This document shows positions 55,414 to 63,848 of a DNA stretch of 64,000 bases, in pieces (positions within the stretch are counted from its first letter, which is position 1; each line of letters opens with the position of its first letter). Location: contig NZ_JBAKHX010000020.1 of the NCBI RefSeq assembly GCF_036906915.1, positions 42,578 through 106,577 on the forward strand. The letters run 5' to 3'. The DNA comes from Phytohabitans sp036906915. Lineage in GTDB: Bacteria > Actinomycetota > Actinomycetes > Mycobacteriales > Micromonosporaceae. The position numbers were made by a program, and so were the translations under genes. The notes beneath the pieces are model-generated. The model worked only from the letters and a program-made list of their open reading frames with translations, was not told where the DNA came from and did not search any database.

Positions 55414-57201
55414 ATGGTAGCGGAAGATTTGGTGGGAGACACCGCGAAACCGGCAGTAGGCCGGAAACCGGAGCCCATGCCGGTTGAGGAACTGCTTGAG
55501 GACCCGCTGCCGCCGGTCGAAACCACATCAGCACCAACCGTCACGGAAGAACCGCGGGAAGAACCGGCCGGCCCGCCCGTCAAGCGCCAACGCTGGCGCA
55601 ACTGGCTGCGCGCGCTGTGGATCCCGCTGGAGATCGCCACCGCGGTCACCGCCGCCCTGATCTTCCCCTTCTGGGCAAAAAACATCGACGTCGATCCGAT
55701 GAACCGAATCGGCCAGGTCAGCGGGCTCTCCGCGCTCCAGTTCCGGTTCGCGATCATCGCCGTCGCGATCGTCACGGTGCTCATCGTCGCGCACAAGCTG
55801 CTCAGCCCGTACTGGCGCGATGTCGTCGTCCGGATCGGGTGCGCCGCGGTCGCGGGCCTCGCGACAGGCATGGTCGCGGGCGGCATCCAGGTCGCCCTTC
55901 GCGACACCCCACAGCCTCTCTGGGCCGGCGGCGGCGACTACGTCTGGATCCTTCAATGGACCGAGATGCTCATGCGAGGCGAGGACATCCCCGACCATTA
56001 CGGTCCGCTGCCGTTCACCATCATCCAGTACTGGTCAGAGCGCTCCGACCAGCTGCCCCTGTACGCCCTCAAGGATCTGCAGATCTTCGGCACCGCGCTC
56101 TTCGGACCGGGCGCCTACCTCGCCTGGCGGATGAGCCTGCGCCCGATGTGGGCCCTCGGCATCGGCGTCGTGGCGATGCTGCCGTTCATCGAGCCGGTCA
56201 AGCCGTACCCGCAGCTGACGCTCGTCATCATGATCCCCGTACTGGTGGCGCTGCTGCGCCAGGCCAGGCGCTCCGACCGGCTGCACCCGCTGCTCGCCCT
56301 GCTCTACGGCGCGGGAATAGGCGCGATCCTGGCGCTGCTCTTCCAGCTCTACACCGGCTGGGCGGTCTGGTGCGCGCCCGGCGTGGTGCTCGCCTTCCTG
56401 ATAGTCACCCCATGGCGGCGCGGCTGGGTCAAGGCGCTGCTGCTCGCCGGCAGCGCGCTGCTGATCTTCCTGCGCATCACCTGGGGCACGATCATGGGCA
56501 TCTTCGCGCCCACCGGTGCCACAAGCGACAACTACTTCTACTTCGACACAAACACCGAGCCCACCTACTTCGCGATGTGGCGCAACGACCGGCCGGGCGC
56601 CGAGTCGCTGCTGTGGCCGCCAACCGGCGAGCTCGGCGGGGTCGGCGTGTTCACGCTGCTGCTCGCGATCGGCATCGGCGCCGCGCTCTGGTTCGGCTGG
56701 CGGCGCAGCGCGGTGATCTCGCTCGGCTGCTTCGCGGCCGGCGCCTGGGTACTGCGGATGTGGCTGGCCAGCGAGCAGTGGGCCACGATGACCGTCCGGC
56801 TGTACCCGCGCACGACCGCCGTGCTGCTGTACTGCACGCTGCTGCTCACCGGGTTCGCGGTGCTGTACGGCGTGAAGGCGGTCCGCCGGATGATGGCGCA
56901 CCGGCTCGAGCCGAAGACAGAGCGCGGAGGCGCCCCGGCCGGCGTCATGCTGATCCCGATCATGCTGGTGCTGGCGTCGGCCGCTTCGGCCACCGCCAAC
57001 CGGTACATGCCGGACACCGAGCGCCGCGACACCGTCGGGTACATGTCGTGGATCGCCCACATGAAGCGGCTACCAGACGGGTCCTGCCCGCGTTGGGGCA
57101 TCGTCTACGGCTGCCGACCCGACCCGCGACCGAAGTACGAAAAGGACATCCTGCCGAAGTCGTGGCCCCAGCAGCGCCCCGTGATCAAAAAAGGTAGCTA
57201 A
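55414..57201 (+). CDS. Polytopic membrane protein, possible GT-C arabinofuranosyltransferase (AftA-like)
   Basis: The 595-residue protein has an acidic cytoplasmic N-terminus of about 75 residues, then roughly eleven membrane helices (for example WIPLEIATAVTAALIFPFW, LLALLYGAGIGAILALLF, VFTLLLAIGIGAALWFGW), and a short soluble tail with RWGIVYGCRPDP. Extracytoplasmic loops contain GGDYVWILQWTEMLMRGEDIPDHYGPLPFTIIQYW and NTEPTYFAMWRNDRPG. Size and topology fit GT-C glycosyltransferases such as AftA of cell-wall arabinogalactan synthesis, but I see no certain catalytic motif, so that is tentative. It converges with a ParA-like gene, sharing CTAA. Confidence 0.55.
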   Translation: MVAEDLVGDTAKPAVGRKPEPMPVEELLEDPLPPVETTSAPTVTEEPREEPAGPPVKRQRWRNWLRALWIPLEIATAVTAALIFPFWAKNIDVDPMNRIGQVSGLSALQFRFAIIAVAIVTVLIVAHKLLSPYWRDVVVRIGCAAVAGLATGMVAGGIQVALRDTPQPLWAGGGDYVWILQWTEMLMRGEDIPDHYGPLPFTIIQYWSERSDQLPLYALKDLQIFGTALFGPGAYLAWRMSLRPMWALGIGVVAMLPFIEPVKPYPQLTLVIMIPVLVALLRQARRSDRLHPLLALLYGAGIGAILALLFQLYTGWAVWCAPGVVLAFLIVTPWRRGWVKALLLAGSALLIFLRITWGTIMGIFAPTGATSDNYFYFDTNTEPTYFAMWRNDRPGAESLLWPPTGELGGVGVFTLLLAIGIGAALWFGWRRSAVISLGCFAAGAWVLRMWLASEQWATMTVRLYPRTTAVLLYCTLLLTGFAVLYGVKAVRRMMAHRLEPKTERGGAPAGVMLIPIMLVLASAASATANRYMPDTERRDTVGYMSWIAHMKRLPDGSCPRWGIVYGCRPDPRPKYEKDILPKSWPQQRPVIKKGS

Positions 57202-58463
57202 CGGACGAACGGCTCCAGCATCACCGACGCCGCCTTCAGCCACGCCTCCCGCGTCTCCGGCTGGAGTTGGGCGTACTCGATCGAGGAGCCGGCCTCCAGC
57301 GCGGGGTCGTAGGGCACTACGGCCACCGCCCTGGTCCTGCCCTCGAAGTGCCCCGCCAGGTCGTCGAGCAGCGGCGACTTGGCCGGCGTCGGGCACGAGA
57401 GCAGCGTGACCGCGTTTTCCGCCAGCTCGCCCATGCCCACCTCGTACAGCAGGTCGAGCATCCAGTCGGCGGTGAACGCGGCGTCTTCGCGCGGCACCGT
57501 GGTGATCACGAGCTGGTCGGCCGCCTGGAGCACGGTCTGCCAGTTGGCGCTCTCCACGTTGTTGCCGGTGTCGACACAGATCACGTCGTGGGTGCGGCGC
57601 AGCAGCTCCAGCACCCGCCGCACGGTGTACTGGTCAAGCCGCTGCGCGAACCGTGGGCTCTCCTCGCCGGCCAGCACGTCGTACGAGCCGTCGGAGGCGT
57701 GCCGCAGGTAGTCGTCCAGGGTGTCCTTCAGGTCGATCCCGTGCATCGCCTCGACGTCAGCCAGATCGGCGATCAGGTGCCGGATGGTACGCGCGTGGCG
57801 TGCGCTGCCGGCGCGCAGGCCGAGCGTGCCGCGCAGCTCGTTGTCGTCCCAGGCCAGGACCCCGCGCCCGCGGACACTGCCGACCGTCGCGGCGGCCAGC
57901 ACGGTCGCGGTGGTCTTGTGCACGCCGCCCTTGGGGTTGGCGAACGCGAGCACCTTCGGGTTGCCCAGGTCGCGGCGCAGCACGCCCACCGCACGTTCGA
58001 CCTCGGGGTCGGGCCGGCTCTGCCGCCACTCGATGCGCGACGGGTACGGGTCGGGTGCGGGCGGGGCGTATCCGTTGCTCGGCGGGGGTGGCAGGTAGCG
58101 CTCCTCTTCCAGAGCGGCGTACCGGTTGTACTCCTCGCGCTGCGGCGGGTACCGCCTCTCATAGTCGTCGGGGTACCGGGGCTGATCCCGGTAGTCGTCG
58201 CGGTAGCGGATGTCGGGCGGATAGCCCTCGTCGTAGTCCTGCGGGTACCCGCCGTAGCTCGGGCGGCCGTTCGCGCCGTTCACCCGGGGGCGTGGCGCCT
58301 GCCCATCGAGCGGGCTCGGTGCCCGCCGGATCATGCCCTGCTGATCGACCACGACCTCTGGGTCTTCGCCCGAGCGGTTGCCTAGTAGGGCACGGTCCAA
58401 TAGCGCACGCCATCGCGGCGCTGGTTCCGCAGGCCGGCCCCAGCCGGTCTCGGTGCCCTCCAC
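57198..58463 (-). CDS. ParA/MinD-like ATPase with long disordered N-terminus
   Basis: The 421 residues split into a low-complexity first third (about 150 residues rich in Tyr, Pro, Arg and Asp, for example YPDDYERRYPPQREEYNRY) and a P-loop ATPase. The latter has the deviant Walker A FANPKGGVHKTTATVLAAATVG, VLAWDDNELRGTLGLR, VICVDTGNN (Walker B) and LVITTVPREDAAFTADWMLD. The canonical second Gly of KGGVGKT is His, while the signature and catalytic lysines remain. Such orphan ATPases position proteins or regulate secretion or envelope systems. The GTG start has GGGAGGGG six bases upstream. Confidence 0.85.
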   Translation of the reverse strand: MEGTETGWGRPAEPAPRWRALLDRALLGNRSGEDPEVVVDQQGMIRRAPSPLDGQAPRPRVNGANGRPSYGGYPQDYDEGYPPDIRYRDDYRDQPRYPDDYERRYPPQREEYNRYAALEEERYLPPPPSNGYAPPAPDPYPSRIEWRQSRPDPEVERAVGVLRRDLGNPKVLAFANPKGGVHKTTATVLAAATVGSVRGRGVLAWDDNELRGTLGLRAGSARHARTIRHLIADLADVEAMHGIDLKDTLDDYLRHASDGSYDVLAGEESPRFAQRLDQYTVRRVLELLRRTHDVICVDTGNNVESANWQTVLQAADQLVITTVPREDAAFTADWMLDLLYEVGMGELAENAVTLLSCPTPAKSPLLDDLAGHFEGRTRAVAVVPYDPALEAGSSIEYAQLQPETREAWLKAASVMLEPFVR

Positions 58464-58506
58464 GGCTCGCCCCTCCCAGCGCCATCTCGGTCCACCTGCG
58501 GATCCC

Positions 58507-58542
58507 GGTAGGAGCCGTGGCGACCAACGACGGCGATTGACC
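58507..58542 (-). promoter_or_regulatory. Shared 36-bp element, copy upstream of the ParA-like gene
   Basis: Read on the minus strand it runs from ATCGCCGTCGT to ACGGCTCCTACC and lies 44 bases before the ParA-like GTG start. A copy with four differences lies at the same distance before the neighbouring gene (59769-59804). GCCGT and ACGGC within it can pair as a small hairpin. Confidence 0.6.
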
Positions 58543-58744
58543 TGAACTCCGGTCTTGGTCCCTCGCTTCGATCGGCGTTTCTCAGCGAGGACCCCGCATG
58601 ACAGGCTACGAACAAATCCCTATTGAGACCACACCATCGGCCCTACGAGAGCACGACACTCCGATCGACCCGTTTTGGGACACGAGCGGCACCCACCCAA
58701 AGGTTCAACGGCCGGACAGGCCGCGAGATGCTGCCGAACGGTTG

Positions 58745-59728
58745 TCACTGAGACGAGGGCGTCGTCGTCGCGGGGTCGCTCGGCGCGGGTGTGGAGGGCT
58801 CCGAGGCGTCGCTGGAGGCGCTGGGCGACGGCTCGGCGGACGGCTCCGGCGACGGCTCAGCGGGCGAGGCCGACGGGCTTTCCGCAGGCTGGGCGGGTGT
58901 CGCGGAGGCCGGTGGCTCGGACGGCAGGGCGGTATCGGCCGGCGGGCGGACGATGTCGCGCTGCTCGGGCAACGGCGGGAGGAACACCGCGCGGTCCAGC
59001 CGCCGCACCTCCGGCGCGGCGTCGACGGCGCGCACCTCCGGTCGCTCGAAAACCCGATCCAACGCCTGGGATGTGGCGCGAACCACAGCCGCGTACACAC
59101 AGGAACAGCCACCGCGGTATGCCTCAGCCTCCGCGACGGCCACCGTCGCGCCGCGGTCGTACACCTGGCGCAGCTCCCGCTCGCGCGCGCTGCCGCCGGT
59201 CAGCTGCTCGCTGAGCTGGCGGTACTCCGCCGCCTCGGCTTCCTTGCGGCCGGCGACGATCGCCATCCCGGCCGTGACGTCGTCGGGCACGCGCAGCGCC
59301 GGAATGCGCACTATCTGGGTTTGGGTCTCCGGCAGCGGCACCCGCCCGAAAACCTGCGACACCGCGATCCCACCCAGGATCGGCTTCAGCCTCTCGGGTT
59401 CCAGGTACGCCGAGAGGGTGACCAGAGCGTACGTCTCCTGCCCCTCGGCCAGCGTGGCGAGCTCGTTTCGGCTCGACCGCACGTACTGCGGGATCGACTC
59501 CCCGTCGGTCACACCGACCCGCACGACATCACCCACCGTGACGTCACCGGAGGGCTGGCCGCGGCTCGCCGTCCACACCGCGGTCAACAGCACCGCGCTC
59601 ACCGAGAGCAGAGCGGTAGCCGTGAGTACACGAATGCGCACCCGACCATGCGCAAGCCGACCCAGCGCTGCCGCCAGGGGTGGCAGCATCCGGCTGTCAA
59701 GCCGGCGCAGCAGGTCGCCAGCGCGCAC
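58745..59728 (-). CDS. Single-pass membrane protein with extracytoplasmic domain, unknown family
   Basis: The 327-residue protein has a basic N-terminus, one membrane helix (residues about 33-52, VLTATALLSVSAVLLTAVW), and an outside domain (residues 60-250) with SGDVTVGDVVRVGVTDGESIPQYV, ALVTLSAYLEPERLKPILGGIAVSQVFGRVPLP and two close cysteines in RGGCSCVYAAVV. It ends in a Ser/Pro/Ala/Glu-rich tail of about 70 residues. I do not recognise the family. It shares an upstream 36-bp element with the adjacent ParA-like gene, so the two may be co-regulated. The GTG start has GGAGGGAG upstream. Confidence 0.7.
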   Translation of the reverse strand: MRAGDLLRRLDSRMLPPLAAALGRLAHGRVRIRVLTATALLSVSAVLLTAVWTASRGQPSGDVTVGDVVRVGVTDGESIPQYVRSSRNELATLAEGQETYALVTLSAYLEPERLKPILGGIAVSQVFGRVPLPETQTQIVRIPALRVPDDVTAGMAIVAGRKEAEAAEYRQLSEQLTGGSARERELRQVYDRGATVAVAEAEAYRGGCSCVYAAVVRATSQALDRVFERPEVRAVDAAPEVRRLDRAVFLPPLPEQRDIVRPPADTALPSEPPASATPAQPAESPSASPAEPSPEPSAEPSPSASSDASEPSTPAPSDPATTTPSSQ

Positions 59729-59768
59729 GGCGTCGCTCTCCCTCCGTCGCGGGTCACCTTCGAACCCG

Positions 59769-59804
59769 GTAGGAGCCGTGGCTGCCCACGACGGCGATCG
59801 ACCG
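59769..59804 (-). promoter_or_regulatory. Shared 36-bp element, copy upstream of the anchored-protein gene
   Basis: It matches 58507-58542 at all but four positions and lies 41 bases before the GTG at 59728. It starts 19 bases past the rluD stop, so it is intergenic. Conserved position in both copies suggests a cis-acting site for transcription or translation. Confidence 0.6.
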
Positions 59805-59822
59805 GGATTTCGGCTTGTTTGG

Positions 59823-60752
59823 TCAGGCGGCGTCGCGCAGCTTCGTCAGCGCCCTCGCCAGGTCATCAGGGTAGTCGCTGACGAAATGAACCTCTTCCCC
59901 CGTACGGGGGTGCAGGAAGCTGAGCGCCCGGGCATGCAACCACTGTCTGGACAGCCCCAACCGCGCCGCGAGTGTCGGATCCGCACCGTACGTCAGGTCA
60001 CCCACGCACGGGTGCCGCATGGCCGAGAAGTGGACCCGGATCTGGTGCGTACGGCCGGTCTCCAACCGGACATCGACGAGGCTTGCGGACGGAAACGCCT
60101 CCAGCGTGTCGTAATGCGTGACGCTGGGCTTACCGCCTGACATCACGGCCCACCTGTAGTCGTGCGTCGGGTGCCGGTCGATCGGCGCGTCGATCGTGCC
60201 CCGCAGCGGATCCAGATGCCCCTGTGTCACCGCGTGGTATCGCTTCTCGACCTCGCGCTCCTTGAACGCTCGCTTCAAGGCGCTGTAAGCCTGGTCACTC
60301 TTAGCGACCACCATCAGGCCCGTCGTGCCGACGTCGAGCCGGTGCACCACACCCTGTCGCTCGGCCGCGCCGCTCGTCGAGATCGAATGCCCCATGCCGG
60401 CCAGGCCGCCGATCACCGTGGGCCCCGTCCACCCCGGACTCGGGTGCGCGGCCACGCCGACCGGCTTGTCGACCACCACGATGTCTTCGTCGCTGTAGAT
60501 CACGCGCAGGCCCGGCACAGCCTGCGCCACCACCTGGGGTGGCGCCGGTGGCGCCGGCAGCGTCACCTCCAGCCACGAACCGGCGCTGACCTTGTCGGCC
60601 TTCGGCCGGGGCACGCCATCCACGAGCGCGTCGCCGGCCTCGACCAGCGCGGCAGCGGCAGTGCGAGACAGCCCGAAAAGGCGTGACACGGCCTGGTCCA
60701 GGCGCATCCCATCCAGGCCATCGGGTACTGGCAACGAGCGGGTCGGCGTCAC
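59823..60752 (-). CDS. rluD: RluD-type pseudouridine synthase
   Basis: This enzyme makes pseudouridine in 23S rRNA. The 309 residues comprise an S4 domain (MRLDQAVSRLFGLSRTAAAALVEAGDALVDG) and a catalytic domain with QGVVHRLDVGTTGLMVVAKSD (HRLDxGTTG with the catalytic Asp), EKRYHAVTQG, DVRLETGRTHQIRVHFSAMRHPCVGD and QWLHARALSFLHPRTG. The GTG at 60752 with AAGGA six bases upstream overlaps the lspA stop as GTGA. It is the last gene of dksA/H1-lspA-rluD. Confidence 0.96.
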   Translation of the reverse strand: MTPTRSLPVPDGLDGMRLDQAVSRLFGLSRTAAAALVEAGDALVDGVPRPKADKVSAGSWLEVTLPAPPAPPQVVAQAVPGLRVIYSDEDIVVVDKPVGVAAHPSPGWTGPTVIGGLAGMGHSISTSGAAERQGVVHRLDVGTTGLMVVAKSDQAYSALKRAFKEREVEKRYHAVTQGHLDPLRGTIDAPIDRHPTHDYRWAVMSGGKPSVTHYDTLEAFPSASLVDVRLETGRTHQIRVHFSAMRHPCVGDLTYGADPTLAARLGLSRQWLHARALSFLHPRTGEEVHFVSDYPDDLARALTKLRDAA

Positions 60753-61324
60753 GAAGGATCCTTCTTGGATCGGATTCGCGAGCCGTCGCGCTGCCGCCCC
60801 GTCAACTCCAGCACCACCGCGAGCACCACGCCGCACACCAGCGCGCTGTCCGCCAGATTGAAGATCGGCCACACCTGGCCGTACGGATCGAAGAGGCTGA
60901 CCATGTCGACGACGTGCCCGACGAAGGGGCCCGGCGCCCGAAACAGCCGGTCGACAAAGTTGCCGAGCCCGCCGCCGAGCACCAGCCCGAGCGCCACCGC
61001 CCACGGCAGCGATCGCAGCTTCACCGCCATGAAGCAGATCCACGCCACCACACCGGCCATCACGACCGGAAACACGAACGTGTAGTCGCTGCCCATGCTG
61101 AACGCCGCACCACTGTTACGGGTCAGCGTCAGGTAGACCGCGCCGCCCAGCAACCTCACCGGCTCGCGGTTTTCGAGCGCGGCGAGCGCCCAGTGCTTGG
61201 TGCCAAGGTCGGCAAGGCACACGACGGCGGCCGTCGCGGCCAGGATGGTGACCGCACGCCTTCGCGTGGTCGCCTTCGTCCCGGCCGTCGAATCGGCCGC
61301 CGTCGTCTCCGCGTCCGCAGTCAG
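60749..61324 (-). CDS. lspA: Lipoprotein signal peptidase, apparent CTG start
   Basis: LspA cleaves the signal peptide of diacylglyceryl-modified prolipoproteins. The catalytic Asp residues lie in GGGLGNFVDRLF and WPIFNLADSALVCG, and the first helix is AVTILAATAAVVCLADLGTKHWALAAL. A GTG at 61222 would cut off that helix, and no ATG, GTG or TTG lies upstream in frame. A CTG at 61324 sits exactly at the dksA stop (CTGA overlap) with GGAGGAG five bases upstream and gives 191 residues, a normal length with an N-terminal Ala/Thr-rich tail. I therefore favour CTG initiation. Confidence 0.9.
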   Translation of the reverse strand: MTADAETTAADSTAGTKATTRRRAVTILAATAAVVCLADLGTKHWALAALENREPVRLLGGAVYLTLTRNSGAAFSMGSDYTFVFPVVMAGVVAWICFMAVKLRSLPWAVALGLVLGGGLGNFVDRLFRAPGPFVGHVVDMVSLFDPYGQVWPIFNLADSALVCGVVLAVVLELTGRQRDGSRIRSKKDPS

Positions 61325-63285
61325 CGCCGCTCCTCCAGTTGCTTACAGGTCACACACAGTGTCGCGGAGGGGAACGCGGCAAGCCGCTCCACCGGGATCG
61401 GGTTGCCACACCGCTCGCACCAGCCGTAGCCGCCCTCATCGAGCCGCTCCAGCGCCCGCTCCACCTGGCTGACCCGCTCCAGGATGCCGTTGGCGAGAGA
61501 GATCTCCTGCTCACGCTCGAACGTCTTGGTGCCGGTGTCAGCCTGGTCGTCGCCGGCCGAGTCGGTCAGCCGCTCGCGCTGAAGCTCGGTAATCTCGCTC
61601 AGCGTCTGATCGTACTCGGTGCGCAGTTCGTCCAGCCGAGCCGCCAGCGCGGCCCTGATCTTCTCGGTCTCCGCGGCAGTGCGGGTGCCCTTGGCCGGCT
61701 TGCGGCTTGCGGCGGTGGTCTTCGTGTCGGCAGTCTTCGCCATCGTCGCTCCCTTGTCCGCGGTCTGCGCGGCGGTCGGCGGGGCCTGGGTGGCCGCGGT
61801 CGGTGTGGTGATCTCCTCAGCGCTACGAGCGGGTCTCGCCGTAGCGTCTGGAGCGGCGGTGACCGTCTCTTCAGACGGTCCGGTGGCCGGGGTCGTACCG
61901 GCCGTCGTGTCATCTCGCACGTCGCCCACTGGCGACGCCGCCTTAGTCGCGCCCTTCCTGGCGGCCCGCTTCGCCGTGGCCTTGCTCGCGGGCTTCGCGT
62001 CGCTGGCTGGCGTTGCCCCGGCCTGGCTCACCGGTTCGGCGGGGGCCGCGGCTTTCGCTGCTGGCGCGGCCTTCTTACCTGGTGCCGCCTTCGTCGTTGA
62101 AGCCGACCTCTTCCAAGGTGCCGCCGCCTTCTCGACCGGCGCCTGTGGCGCGGCGGCGGCCTTAGCTGCCTTCGTTACGGCCTTCTTTGTCGAGGTCTTC
62201 TTTGTCGAGGTCTTCTCAGCAGGCGCGGTCCTCGCAGCGGGCGCGGTCTTCGCAGCGGGCGCGGTCTTCGCAGCGGGCGCGGTCTTCGCAGCGGGCGCGG
62301 TCTTCGCAGCAGGCGCGGTCTTCGCAGCAGGCGCGGTCTTCGCAGCAGGCGCGGTCTTCGCAGCAGGCGCGGTCTTCGCAGCAGGCGCGGTCTTCGCAGC
62401 AGGCGCGGTCTTCGCAGCAGGCGCGGTCTTCGCAGCGGGCGCGGTCTTCGCAGCGGGCGCTACCTTGGCCCGCGCCGTGGCCGGGGCGGCCTTGCTCGCT
62501 GCGGCCCTGCTCGCTGCGGCCCTGCCTGTCGCGGCAGTGCTCGCCTTCACGGGTGCTGCCTTCTTCGCCCTCTGCTCGCCACGCGTGGCCGTCGCAGCGG
62601 CCTTACGACCAGCCGTCGGCTTCGCCGCCGACGCGCCACCGGCCGTCGGAGCGGCAACCTTCTTGGCAGCCCCGGCCTTGCTCGCCTTGGCCCCCGATCC
62701 GGCACCCGCCGCCGCAGCTTTACGGCCAGTCGCGGCCTTGGCCCTCGTCCCACCGGCCGCGGTCGCGGCAGGCTGGGCCTCTGCCGTCGGCGCGGCCTTG
62801 GGGGCGGCCTTGGTCGCCACCTTCGCCGGCGCCTTCCCCGGTGCTTGGCCTTTCGCACCCGCCTGGCCGCGGGCTGCGGCCTTAGTCGCAGATGCCGCCT
62901 TCGCGGCAGGCGCGGCCTTCGCGGCAGGCGCGGCCTTCGTAGCCGGCGCGGCCTTCGCGGCAGGCGCGGCCTTCGCGGTGGACGCGGCCTTCGTAGCCGG
63001 CGCGGCCTTTGAGGCAGGTGTCGCTTTAGCGTTCGCCGCGGGGGCGGCCTTCGCCGAAGCCGCCTTGGCTGGCGCGGCCTTGCTCCCCGCAGCGGTCTTC
63101 GCGCTGCTCGCGGCCTTCTTACCGGGCCCGGCTGTTTTGGCGGGCGCCGCCTTCCGGCCCGCCGGTGCCGTCGTCGCCGGCGTGCTCTTCCCTCGCGACG
63201 CGGTCGCCCGCGCCCCTGCGGCACGCTGTGTAGCAGCGCCGCTCTTCGATGCCGCCTTGCGTGCGGCTTTCGCCCGCTCGGCCAT
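61321..63285 (-). CDS. TraR/DksA zinc-finger protein with long histone-H1-like Lys/Ala-rich N-terminus
   Basis: From the ATG at 63285 (GGGGGA upstream) the protein has 654 residues. Residues about 1-540 are Lys/Ala/Pro/Thr-rich, of the AKKA/PAAKT kind seen in histone H1-like and AT-rich-DNA-binding tails, and include about thirteen APAAKT units. The last 100 residues are a DksA/TraR domain: helical coiled coil RAALAARLDELRTEYDQTLSEITELQRERL, then a C4 zinc finger CERCGNPIPVERLAAFPSATLCVTC. The coiled-coil tip lacks an obvious DxxDxA motif, so an RNA polymerase effect like that of DksA is uncertain. The basic tail suggests nucleoid binding. It is followed by lspA and rluD. Confidence 0.85.
   Translation of the reverse strand: MAERAKAARKAASKSGAATQRAAGARATASRGKSTPATTAPAGRKAAPAKTAGPGKKAASSAKTAAGSKAAPAKAASAKAAPAANAKATPASKAAPATKAASTAKAAPAAKAAPATKAAPAAKAAPAAKAASATKAAARGQAGAKGQAPGKAPAKVATKAAPKAAPTAEAQPAATAAGGTRAKAATGRKAAAAGAGSGAKASKAGAAKKVAAPTAGGASAAKPTAGRKAAATATRGEQRAKKAAPVKASTAATGRAAASRAAASKAAPATARAKVAPAAKTAPAAKTAPAAKTAPAAKTAPAAKTAPAAKTAPAAKTAPAAKTAPAAKTAPAAKTAPAAKTAPAAKTAPAARTAPAEKTSTKKTSTKKAVTKAAKAAAAPQAPVEKAAAPWKRSASTTKAAPGKKAAPAAKAAAPAEPVSQAGATPASDAKPASKATAKRAARKGATKAASPVGDVRDDTTAGTTPATGPSEETVTAAPDATARPARSAEEITTPTAATQAPPTAAQTADKGATMAKTADTKTTAASRKPAKGTRTAAETEKIRAALAARLDELRTEYDQTLSEITELQRERLTDSAGDDQADTGTKTFEREQEISLANGILERVSQVERALERLDEGGYGWCERCGNPIPVERLAAFPSATLCVTCKQLEERR
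62222..62463. repeat. 18-bp tandem repeats encoding APAAKT
   Basis: About thirteen units of the type CGCAGCGGGCGCGGTCTT, with GCAGCAGG/GCAGCGGG variants in blocks, encode APAAKT on the minus strand. The block pattern of variants points to unequal crossing-over. A second, more degenerate APAAKA array lies at about 62890-63010. Confidence 0.9.
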
Positions 63286-63309
63286 CGCGTCCCCCACTAG
63301 CAAAACGGC

Positions 63310-63328
63310 GCGCGGCGGGACGCCGCGC
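63310..63328 (-). promoter_or_regulatory. Leader hairpin before dksA/H1
   Basis: GCGCGGCG (63310-63317) pairs with CGCCGCGC (63321-63328) across a GGA loop, 24 bases upstream of the start codon. It lies just outside the ribosome site, so its effect is uncertain. Confidence 0.35.
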
Positions 63329-63752
63329 ACTCCGGTGGCTGGCAAGAATACGGAACGTGAAGACGTCCGACAACATGCCGCACCGCTGGTACCCAATTCA
63401 GACCACCCTAAACCCACAAACAACGCAAAACGCCCAACCTCAGCGATAAACTCGACATCCCATGCACGAGCCCGATCACAGCCGCCTCACGCCGGCGGGG
63501 TGGGCCTCTGTGGTGACAGGCTGCACTCGTGAGGGCGCTGCGCGACCACGCGTCGTGCCCGCCGCGTCGTTCGCCGCCTCGCTCGCGGCCGGGAAGCGGT
63601 GATATGTCCGTCTTTGCACGGAAGTCGTTTCAAGCCCTAGCAGCTCCCCAGCACGGACCGGGCAATTCGGTCGCGTGAGGGGCGCGGAACGGCACCGGTC
63701 CCATCGGCAAACGACCTTGACGCAGCGCCGGATCACTCAATCCAAGGGCGTC

Positions 63753-63828
63753 GATCAAGGAGATCTGCATGGATCAAGGGCGAATGCACGTGGAAATGAG
63801 ATCGAACCACGTGCATTCGCCCTTGATC
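63753..63828 (+). repeat. 76-bp intergenic palindromic element, copy 3
   Basis: Arms at 63772-63792 and 63808-63828 pair at all 21 positions across a 15-base loop, with the GATCAAGG leader at 63753-63771. Relative to copies 1 and 2 one inner A-T pair is changed to G-C in both arms. Confidence 0.92.
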
Positions 63829-63848
63829 GACGGAAAGGGGCGCGCTCC

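Noticed and set aside
63476..63736. Minus-strand frame between palindrome copy 3 and dksA/H1
   Set aside because: No ribosome site, mixed low-quality composition and no recognisable domain; treated as non-coding.
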